A DNA stretch of 60,893 bases from contig DEGR01000040.1 in the NCBI GenBank assembly GCA_002351535.1, positions 11,130-72,022 on the forward strand. The letters run 5' to 3'. Shown piece after piece: positions 54,305 to 60,893 of the stretch. Numbering within the stretch: position 1 is the first letter of the stretch; the number at the start of each line of letters is the position of its first letter. The position numbers were made by a program, and so were the translations under genes. Source of the DNA: Lachnospira sp. UBA2821 (lineage in GTDB: Bacteria; Bacillota; Clostridia; Lachnospirales; Lachnospiraceae). The notes under the pieces are model-generated. The model saw only the letters and a list, made by a program, of their open reading frames with translations, searched no databases and was not told where the DNA came from.

Positions 54305-55789
54305 ATGGGAAAAGCGACAGGATTTTTAGATTATGAGCGTGAGAATGCAATAGCTGTAGAACCAAAGCAGCGTATTAAGAATTTTAACGAGTTCCATACT
54401 CCGCTTTCAAAAGAAAAGCAGCAGCTTCAGGGTGCAAGATGTATGGATTGTGGTGTGCCATTTTGTCAGGCAGGTATGCTTATAGGAGGAATGGCATCAG
54501 GATGTCCTCTTAACAACCTTGTTCCGGAGTGGAATGATTTGTTATATAACGGTAACTGGGAGCAGGCTTATTACAGATTAAGAAAGACAAATAATTTTCC
54601 GGAGTTTACAGGACGTGTATGTCCTGCACTCTGTGAGAATGCATGTACATGTGGTCTTAATGATGACCCTGTATGTTCAAAGCAGAATGAATATGCAATA
54701 ATTGAAAATGCATACAAAAAAGGATATGCGAAAGCATGTGTGCCAAAGGTAAGAACCGGCAAAAAAGTTGCGGTAATAGGTTCCGGACCATCAGGTCTTG
54801 CTACAGCCGACCAGCTTAATCAGAGAGGTCATTCTGTAACTGTATATGAACGTTCAGACAGACCGGGCGGACTTCTTATGTACGGTATCCCTAATATGAA
54901 ATTAGAAAAGAAATATATCGAGAGAAGAATCGATATAATGAAAGAAGAAGGCGTCGAATTCGTCACAGGAGTAGATGTGGGCAAGGATATAAAAGCAGCA
55001 GAACTGATGAAGAAATATGACAGGATTATTTTATGCTGTGGTGCATCTAATCCAAGAGATATTAAAGTTCCCGGAAGAGAATCAAAAGGGATATATTTTG
55101 CTGTTGATTTCCTTAAATCAACTACAAAGAGTCTGCTTGATAATAATTTGAAAGAAGGAACATTTATATCGGCAAAAGGTAAAAATGTTATGGTAATCGG
55201 TGGTGGAGATACAGGAAATGACTGTGTAGGAACGTCAATCAGACACGGTGCAAAGTCTGTTCTTCAGTTAGAGATGATGCCTAAAGCACCTGAGAAGAGA
55301 ACTGCTGACAATCCATGGCCGGAGTGGCCAAAAGTGTGCAAGACAGATTATGGTCAGGAAGAGGCTATAGCTGTATTCGGACATGACCCAAGAGTGTACT
55401 GCACTACTGTTAAGAAATTTGTTGCAGACAAAAACGGTAATGTATGTAAAGCACAGCTTGTTAAGCTTGAAAGCAAAAAAGATGAGAAAACCGGCAGAAT
55501 GAGCATGGTAGAGGTGGCAGGAAGTGAATATGAGGTTGAAGTTGACCTTGTACTTATTGCAGCAGGATTTTTGGGAAGCCAGAAGTATGTAACAGATGCT
55601 TTTGGAGTGGAAGTTAATGAGAGAACAAATGTCAAAACATCAGATGGAAGTCATGCAACGAATGTTAAAAATGTGTTTACTGCAGGCGACATGCATAGAG
55701 GACAGTCTCTGGTAGTGTGGGGAATACGTGAAGGCAGGGATGTTGCAAGAGAAGTTGATGAGAGTCTTATGGGATATACTAACCTGTAA
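54305..55789 (+). CDS. gltD: Glutamate synthase small subunit
   Basis: FAD/NADPH oxidoreductase that feeds electrons to GltB. N-terminal [4Fe-4S] cysteines CMDCGVPFC and CPALCENACTCG, FAD motif GSGPSGLATA (about 158-167), NADPH motif GGGDTGNDCVG and C-terminal FTAGDMHRGQSLVVWGIREGR. 494 residues. AAGGAGG precedes the ATG. Forms one operon with gltB. Confidence 0.96.
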   Translation: MGKATGFLDYERENAIAVEPKQRIKNFNEFHTPLSKEKQQLQGARCMDCGVPFCQAGMLIGGMASGCPLNNLVPEWNDLLYNGNWEQAYYRLRKTNNFPEFTGRVCPALCENACTCGLNDDPVCSKQNEYAIIENAYKKGYAKACVPKVRTGKKVAVIGSGPSGLATADQLNQRGHSVTVYERSDRPGGLLMYGIPNMKLEKKYIERRIDIMKEEGVEFVTGVDVGKDIKAAELMKKYDRIILCCGASNPRDIKVPGRESKGIYFAVDFLKSTTKSLLDNNLKEGTFISAKGKNVMVIGGGDTGNDCVGTSIRHGAKSVLQLEMMPKAPEKRTADNPWPEWPKVCKTDYGQEEAIAVFGHDPRVYCTTVKKFVADKNGNVCKAQLVKLESKKDEKTGRMSMVEVAGSEYEVEVDLVLIAAGFLGSQKYVTDAFGVEVNERTNVKTSDGSHATNVKNVFTAGDMHRGQSLVVWGIREGRDVAREVDESLMGYTNL

Positions 55790-55869
55790 TGGTTATGATT
55801 ATTTGGTGAATTTTGACTAATAATATATCATTTTTGGTAAATAAATGATATAATTATGTAGTCATTTCG

Positions 55870-55907
55870 AGAGTGTGCATACTCGTTATGCACACTCTTT
55901 ATTTTTA
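55870..55907 (+). terminator. gltBD terminator
   Basis: AGAGTGTGCAT/ATGCACACTCT, then TTATTTTT. A TATAAT at 55849-55854 just upstream may be the lepB -10; no clear -35. Confidence 0.7.
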
Positions 55908-55926
55908 TGTAGGAGAAGCTTAGGTA

Positions 55927-56676
55927 ATGAAGAATATTAATCTGGATTCTGATGATATTGAGATAATTGACTGGGGAGATGAGAATGAAGATACTATAGA
56001 TTTATCATCATGTGACAAAGCGAAGGAACGAAAAAAGAAAAAAAAGGAGAAAGAGAAAGAAAAAGAAAAAGAAGAACCTTTTGACTTGAAAAAAGAAATA
56101 ATAAGCTGGATTAAGGTGTTTGTTTTTGCGATTGTAGCAGCATTTGTTATAGATTATATGCTTATTGTCAATGCAGAGGTTCCAACGGGGTCTATGGAGA
56201 ATACTATAATGACGGACAGTAATATGATTGGATTCAGATGGAGCTATACATTTTCAAATCCCCAAAGAGGAGACGTTATTATATTCAAATTTCCTGATGA
56301 TCCTTCACAAAATTATGTGAAAAGAGTTATTGGTGTACCCGGGGACGAGGTAAGGATAACAAAGGGTAAAGTATATATTAACGGCAAAAAGCTTAAAGAG
56401 GATTACGTTGTGTTTAAGGATTCTGATGGCAAAAAGTGTGAGCCTTATGAATCAGGGGATTTTCCGGCAACTTACACTGAAGGTGCAATTATGGATAAAG
56501 ATGGTAACCTTGTGGTTGAAGTTCCTGAGGATTCATATTTTGTTCTTGGTGATAATAGAAATAATTCAGAGGATTCACGTTTTTGGAATACAACGAATTT
56601 TGTGCCTGCAAAAAATATATTGGGAAAAGCTATAGTATGTTATTGGCATAAGGGACCAAGATTTGATTTGTTGTAG
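55927..56676 (+). CDS. lepB: Signal peptidase I
   Basis: Membrane-bound Ser/Lys protease that removes signal peptides. A cytoplasmic N terminus with an unusual run of alternating Lys and Glu (about 37-49) is followed by one helix (about 61-82). Catalytic Ser in VPTGSMENTI, Lys in YVKRVIGVPGDEV and the C-terminal box LGDNRNNSEDSRFW are present. 249 residues. GGAG is upstream of the ATG, at a long spacing. Relevant to the many exported proteins in the window. Confidence 0.94.
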   Translation: MKNINLDSDDIEIIDWGDENEDTIDLSSCDKAKERKKKKKEKEKEKEKEEPFDLKKEIISWIKVFVFAIVAAFVIDYMLIVNAEVPTGSMENTIMTDSNMIGFRWSYTFSNPQRGDVIIFKFPDDPSQNYVKRVIGVPGDEVRITKGKVYINGKKLKEDYVVFKDSDGKKCEPYESGDFPATYTEGAIMDKDGNLVVEVPEDSYFVLGDNRNNSEDSRFWNTTNFVPAKNILGKAIVCYWHKGPRFDLL

Positions 56677-56700
56677 AAGAATAGGTGTTGGAGGAGTGTT

Positions 56701-57456
56701 ATGGATTTATATGATGCAATTATTCGAAGGCAGTCGATTAGAAAGTTTGAGGAGAGAAGCATACCTCAGGACGTATTGAATACAATACTGGATTATGCGA
56801 AAAATGTAGAGAGACTTGACGACAGCATTGAAATTGGAATAGAGATTGTAGAATGTAAGAGAAGATTATTTGGTGCGCCCTATTATCTTGTACTGTTTTC
56901 GGAAAAGAAAGACGGATATGAGAGAAATGCAGGTTATATTATGCAACAGATAGCGATATATCTTACGGTTATGGGTGTGGGAACATGTTATCAGGCAAAG
57001 CCTTCATCCGTATCAAAGAGAGACCCTAAAGGACGAAAAAGGATTATTTCGCTGGCATTTGGTTATACAAAGGAGGAATTGTTCAGGGATGTATTGACTG
57101 CGTCAAGGCTTACCCAGCCGGATATATGTAAATTCAGGGAGGAGCCGGGAGCAAATATATACAAGATTATAGAGGCAGTCAGAATGGCACCGTCTTCGTA
57201 CAATATACAGCCATGGAGAATGATTGTGTCGAAAGATACTATTCATCTGTTTGTAACTAAAACAAAGATACCATTTCTGGTAAAACAGGAGTACAACGAG
57301 ATAAATATAGGGGTGGCTCTGGCAAATATTATGATGACCGCAGATAATCAGTGGATAGATATTAAAAAGAAGTATATTCAGGCGTTGGAGGATAAAAAGT
57401 ATAAGAATCTTAAGTATATTGTATCAATAAAAAGTGTTACGGATAATAACATTTAA
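56701..57456 (+). CDS. Nitroreductase-family protein
   Basis: 251 residues. N-terminal RRQSIRKFEERSIP is the FMN-binding nitroreductase motif. The middle has GAPYYLVLFSEKK and YIMQQIAIYLTVMGVGTCYQ. A second half (AVRMAPSSYNIQPWRMIV) repeats the fold, as in the putative TM-nitroreductase type (two halves in one chain). FMN oxidoreductase of unknown substrate. GGAGGAG site; 24 bp after lepB. Confidence 0.82.
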   Translation: MDLYDAIIRRQSIRKFEERSIPQDVLNTILDYAKNVERLDDSIEIGIEIVECKRRLFGAPYYLVLFSEKKDGYERNAGYIMQQIAIYLTVMGVGTCYQAKPSSVSKRDPKGRKRIISLAFGYTKEELFRDVLTASRLTQPDICKFREEPGANIYKIIEAVRMAPSSYNIQPWRMIVSKDTIHLFVTKTKIPFLVKQEYNEINIGVALANIMMTADNQWIDIKKKYIQALEDKKYKNLKYIVSIKSVTDNNI

Positions 57457-57500
57457 GTATATATAAATAAAATATTTATAAAAAAATTGAAAAAAAGTAC

Positions 57501-57529
57501 TTGACAGTTATTCGAATTAGAGTTAAAGT
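57501..57529 (+). promoter_or_regulatory. amt promoter
   Basis: TTGACA, 17-bp spacer, TAAAGT. The transcript would begin about at the hexaloop hairpin. Confidence 0.55.
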
Positions 57530-57536
57530 ATGACCA

Positions 57537-57561
57537 ACGAAAAGCAAAGGTGCTATGTCGT
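57537..57561 (+). promoter_or_regulatory. AAAGGT-hexaloop hairpin in the amt leader (ANTAR-substrate-like)
   Basis: ACGA/TCGT outer stem, AGC/GCT inner stem, loop AAAGGT (57546-57551). Same loop as before gltB. Its 3' half is the 5' arm of the terminator, so only one can form. Confidence 0.5.
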
Positions 57562-57600
57562 AACCCTTAAGTGGGTGATGACATGGCATCTTTTTCTTTT
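57549..57600 (+). terminator. amt leader attenuator
   Basis: GGTGCTATGTC 57549-57559 pairs with GACATGGCATC 57580-57590 (two G-U pairs), inner ACCC/GGGT, then TTTTTCTTTT. Confidence 0.75.
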
Positions 57601-57674
57601 TAAAAAAATAGTGATGAGCAGATGAATTACAGATGTGCAGGGAAATCATCACAGAGTGAATGGAGGAAAAAGAT

Positions 57675-59462
57675 ATGGATTTAAACGAATTAATGGACAC
57701 CATTAACGGACAGATGTTTGGCATCTGGTTTCTTATAGGTGCAGCATTGGTATTCTGGATGCAGGCAGGTTTCGCAATGGTAGAGGCAGGTTTTACCAGA
57801 GCAAAGAACACAGGTAACATAATTATGAAAAACCTTATGGACTTCTGTATTGGTACAGTAATGTTCATCTTAATTGGTTTTGGATTGTTGTTAGGTGAGG
57901 ATGTAGTTGGTCTCATCGGTAAACCGGGATTCGATATTTTCACAAGTTATAAAAACTTTGATTGGTCGAACTTCTTATTCAACTTAGTATTCTGTGCAAC
58001 AACAGCAACAATTGTTTCAGGAGCGATGGCTGAAAGAACTAAATTCTTATCATATTGTGTGTATTCAGCAGTTATCTCAGGTTTCATATATCCAATTGAA
58101 GCACATTGGGTATGGGGCGGCGGATTCTTAGCAGACATGGGATTCCACGATTTCGCCGGTTCAGCATGTATTCACATGGTAGGTGGTATATCAGCATTAA
58201 TCGGAGCGAAGATATTAGGACCTAGAATTGGTAAATTTAAAAAGAGAAAAGATGGAACAATTAAAGTTAATGCATTTCCTGGTCATAACTTAACAATCGG
58301 TGCACTTGGTGTATTTATCTTATGGCTTGGCTGGTATGGATTTAACGGTGCAGCAGCAACATCAGTTGAGGAATTAGGTTCAATATTTGTAACAACAACA
58401 ATTGCTCCTGCAATTGCAACTGTAGTATGTATGATATTTACATGGATTAAATATGGACACCCGGATGTATCAATGTGTCTGAATGCATCGCTTGCAGGTC
58501 TTGTAGCAATCACAGCTTCATGTGATGTGACTGATGCGTTAGGTTCAATAATAATCGGAGCTGTAGCCGGTGTACTCGTAGTATTCGGAGTATGGTTACT
58601 TGATTACAAATTACATATTGATGACCCTGTAGGAGCTGTAGCAGTACATATGATGAATGGTATCTGGGGTACAATAGCAGTTGGTTTATTTGCAACATCT
58701 TCAGCACCTGCTTATGCAAGAGGTTTTGGAGACGGAAGTGCATTTGGTGCAAACCAGATATGTGGTGAAGGTTTATTCTACGGCGGAGGTTTTAAATTAT
58801 TAGGTACACAGTTATTAGGTATCCTTTGTATCGGTGGATGGACAGTAATAACAATAACGATTACATTCCTTGTAATTAAAGCAATATTCGGATTGAGAGT
58901 TTCAGAAGAAGAAGAAATCGTAGGTCTTGATTCATGTGAGCATGGTCTTGATTCAGCATATGCAGGATTCCTTACATCAGGGGATATAGGAGCTCTTACT
59001 TCTAATCTTAACAGTGAGGATGCAAAGGTTTCACCGGACGAGGCTATACCTGTTCAGGTGCTGGAAGGCAAGAGTGGAAGTGTTGCATCAGATGTAAAAC
59101 TTTCGAAAGTATCTATTGTCTGCAAGCAGGCTAAATTTGAGGAACTCAAGGCAGCACTTAACGAGATTGGTGTTATGGGTATTACAGTTACACAGGTACT
59201 TGGATGTGGAGTTCAGAAAGGTAACGCAAGATATTATCGTGGAGCTGAGATTGATATGGTTCTTCTTCCTAAGATTAAGGTTGAGGTTATCGTAAGTAAA
59301 GTTCCGGTAAAAGATGTTGTAAAAGCAGCTAAGAAAGCACTTTACACAGGAAGCATCGGAGATGGAAAAATCTTTGTATATGATGTTGAGAATGTTATTA
59401 AAGTAAGAACCGGAGAAGAAGGATTTGATGCTCTCCAGGGTGATGATGATTTGACAGCCTAG
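57675..59462 (+). CDS. amt: Ammonium transporter with fused C-terminal PII domain
   Basis: Ammonium channel (about residues 1-405) with the Amt features FWMQAGFAMVEAGFTRAKN, GAMAERTKF, HMVGGISALIGA and HMMNGIWGTIAVGLF, about eleven hydrophobic segments. After a 70-residue linker comes a full PII signal-transduction domain (about 476-595): LSKVSIVCKQAKFEELKAAL, T-loop region GVQKGNARYYRGAEID with a Tyr, LPKIKVEVIV and the ATP/2-oxoglutarate-site motif GSIGDGKIFV. PII normally is a separate GlnK that plugs Amt; here it would gate in cis. GGAGG eight bases before 57675 sets the start. Confidence 0.93.
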   Translation: MDLNELMDTINGQMFGIWFLIGAALVFWMQAGFAMVEAGFTRAKNTGNIIMKNLMDFCIGTVMFILIGFGLLLGEDVVGLIGKPGFDIFTSYKNFDWSNFLFNLVFCATTATIVSGAMAERTKFLSYCVYSAVISGFIYPIEAHWVWGGGFLADMGFHDFAGSACIHMVGGISALIGAKILGPRIGKFKKRKDGTIKVNAFPGHNLTIGALGVFILWLGWYGFNGAAATSVEELGSIFVTTTIAPAIATVVCMIFTWIKYGHPDVSMCLNASLAGLVAITASCDVTDALGSIIIGAVAGVLVVFGVWLLDYKLHIDDPVGAVAVHMMNGIWGTIAVGLFATSSAPAYARGFGDGSAFGANQICGEGLFYGGGFKLLGTQLLGILCIGGWTVITITITFLVIKAIFGLRVSEEEEIVGLDSCEHGLDSAYAGFLTSGDIGALTSNLNSEDAKVSPDEAIPVQVLEGKSGSVASDVKLSKVSIVCKQAKFEELKAALNEIGVMGITVTQVLGCGVQKGNARYYRGAEIDMVLLPKIKVEVIVSKVPVKDVVKAAKKALYTGSIGDGKIFVYDVENVIKVRTGEEGFDALQGDDDLTA

Positions 59463-59501
59463 TAACATTAATATAAGTTAATATAAGTTCAGATTAAATA
59501 T

Positions 59502-59549
59502 AAAAAGACGGCATTATGAATGAAAGTGATATTCATAATGCTGTTTTTA
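59502..59549 (+). terminator. amt terminator
   Basis: GCATTATGAAT/ATTCATAATGC stem, then T run. The rest of the gap to 59724 shows no gene. Confidence 0.8.
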
Positions 59550-59723
59550 TTTCACAAAGCTGAAAGGCATCATATGTCTGCATGAAATGAAAATTGATAT
59601 AAAAGAAGCATAATGATATACTTAGTAAGACGGATAATGTGGAAATGATTTGTAAGGAGTAAGGGTGTCTGAGAGGAGATTTTATAAAACCTCGTTACAG
59701 AATGTCCGGAAATGAGGAATATT

Positions 59724-60698
59724 ATGGGAAATGCGAAATACAGACGGAGAAGAAAACATTCTTTAGTCAGATTTTTGTCATGTGCTGCAGGAATTTTTGT
59801 TATAGTGTATTGTTGTACACATTATGATATAGCCGACAGACTTGGTATTGATAAAGATGATTATAACAGAGTTAAGTCTTTTATAAAGAATGAACTTTCA
59901 CAGAAAGATATTTATAACGATGAGAGCAATCAGGGAAAAATAGCAGAAAATATACTGACTAACAGGCAGGAATTAAGTGCTTCTATATATGAGCAGATTA
60001 AGAATGGCGGAACAGGATTTGAAGTGTCATTTTCGGATGGAGATATTTCGGCAGATGATGTGGGAAATGAGTTTAAGAAACTGCTTAATATTCATCCGGA
60101 GATATTCTGGCTGACAGGTGCGGCATCAGGAAGCGGACTTAAAGTGAATGATGTGAATACATATACTTATGAGCTTGAGACGAATTGTGATAAGACAGGC
60201 ATTGTCAATATGATGGGTGAGTTGGATATTACAGTGAATAATATAGTCACACAGGCCGGAGTATATTCGTCAGAGTATGAAAAGGCAATGTATGTACATG
60301 ATGAAATAGTAAAAAAATGTGAGTATGATGAGGAAACATATTATGGAGGGACAGCGGATGGACTTGTGTATACGTCTTATGGATGTCTTGTAGGAAACAG
60401 GGCAGTGTGTTCAGGATATGCGAAGGCATATCAGTTAATATTGAACAGACTTGGAATAGAGTGTGGATATATAACGGGGGAAGCTACAAGTGATGGTGTT
60501 ACCGGCGGACATGCATGGAATTATGTAAAGATAGATGGAAAATATTCATTTGTTGACGTGACATGGGATGATCCTATTATAATAGGAAGAAATAAAGATG
60601 ATAATATATCACATAAATACTTTTGTATATCATATGAAGAAATATGTAAAGACCATACATTTGATAATTCATTCGACACGGAACAGTTTATTCAGTGA
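59724..60698 (+). CDS. Transglutaminase-like domain protein, membrane-anchored
   Basis: About 324 residues. Basic N terminus and one hydrophobic segment (about 15-30, LSCAAGIFVIVYC) act as a signal anchor; the rest is probably outside. A C-terminal transglutaminase-like fold has the Cys in NRAVCSGYAKAYQ (about 228), His in GGHAWNYVKIDGKY (about 262) and Asp in FVDVTWDDP, a complete Cys-His-Asp triad. Probably a protease or peptide cross-link enzyme; substrate unknown. GAGGA five bases before 59724 favours it over the ATG at 59712. Confidence 0.82.
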   Translation: MGNAKYRRRRKHSLVRFLSCAAGIFVIVYCCTHYDIADRLGIDKDDYNRVKSFIKNELSQKDIYNDESNQGKIAENILTNRQELSASIYEQIKNGGTGFEVSFSDGDISADDVGNEFKKLLNIHPEIFWLTGAASGSGLKVNDVNTYTYELETNCDKTGIVNMMGELDITVNNIVTQAGVYSSEYEKAMYVHDEIVKKCEYDEETYYGGTADGLVYTSYGCLVGNRAVCSGYAKAYQLILNRLGIECGYITGEATSDGVTGGHAWNYVKIDGKYSFVDVTWDDPIIIGRNKDDNISHKYFCISYEEICKDHTFDNSFDTEQFIQ

Positions 60699-60737
60699 GG
60701 GATTCAGTGGACGGTTTATAGTAAAATATAAAATTAG

Positions 60738-60766
60738 TTGACATGGAGATTGTGATATGGTAAAAT
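60738..60766 (+). promoter_or_regulatory. tRNA-Gly promoter
   Basis: TTGACA, 17-bp spacer, TAAAAT, 43 bp before the tRNA. Confidence 0.65.
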
Positions 60767-60809
60767 ACCACTTGGTTGAAACAGTTAGCGGTTGTACGCT
60801 GACTCATAT

Positions 60810-60882
60810 GCGCGAGTGGCTCAGTTGGTGGAGCACGACCTTGCCAAGGTCGGGGCCGCGGGTTCGAGTCCCGTCTCGCGCT
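60810..60882 (+). tRNA. tRNA-Gly (anticodon GCC)
   Basis: Acceptor stem GCGCGAG/CTCGCGC, D arm with GGCTCAGTTGGTGGAGC, anticodon stem CGACC/GGTCG with loop TTGCCAA, T arm GGGTTCGAGTCCC, discriminator T. The 3' CCA is not encoded. Confidence 0.96.
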
Positions 60883-60893
60883 CTACAAGTAAA

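Overview
The window is AT-rich, densely coding Firmicutes DNA. It most likely comes from a butyrate-producing Lachnospiraceae (Roseburia/Butyrivibrio/Coprococcus-like) gut bacterium. Grounds for this: a thl-crt-hbd-bcd-etfB-etfA operon beside a butyryl-CoA:acetate CoA-transferase gene; clostridial-type PurF, Hsp33, YerC and DUF1836 proteins; strong GGAGG ribosome sites; TTGACA-17-TATAAT promoters; and large secreted Big2, Fn3 and starch-binding proteins. The species cannot be named from sequence alone. No phage, transposase or CRISPR array was seen.

Layout. 1-1542: thioredoxin reductase-like flavoprotein and a pseudouridine synthase. 1626-9861: a giant secreted repeat protein and a secreted GH-A-like protein. 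10046-14269: purine genes purF, purB, purA. 14347-15907 (minus): a small membrane protein and the CoA-transferase. 16379-23038: coaD, then the butyrate operon. 23164-28083: SEC-C protein, membrane protein, methyltransferase, Hsp33, cold-shock protein, DUF1836 protein and YerC. 28236-32131: an ABC-F ATPase behind a structured leader, PspA with an SPFH/zinc-ribbon partner, and a second structured RNA-like element before pcrA. 34502-36845: a small acidic membrane protein, rlmD and a membrane protein. 36870-47067: a carbohydrate island with a GH13 lipoprotein, a membrane-anchored protein and five exported proteins. These five are built from two alternating domain families, A (about 188 residues) and B (CBM26-like). 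47162-49360: lipid kinase and housekeeping sigma factor. 49732-59462: a nitrogen block with gltB, gltD and an ammonium transporter fused to a PII domain, with lepB and a nitroreductase between. 59724-60882: a transglutaminase-like protein and tRNA-Gly(GCC).

How the parts work together. The carbohydrate island looks like a cell-surface starch-capture system whose sugars would feed the acetyl-CoA to butyrate pathway. The nitrogen block imports ammonium and assimilates it into glutamate. Its two leaders (gltB, amt) carry the same AAAGGT hexaloop overlapping a terminator stem, which suggests shared antitermination. The most unusual items are the alternating A/B surface-protein array with near-identical promoters, the two complex leader elements (28212-28380 and 31999-32131; the last 20 bases of the first recur at the window's left edge before trxB), and the Amt-PII fusion with its attenuator.
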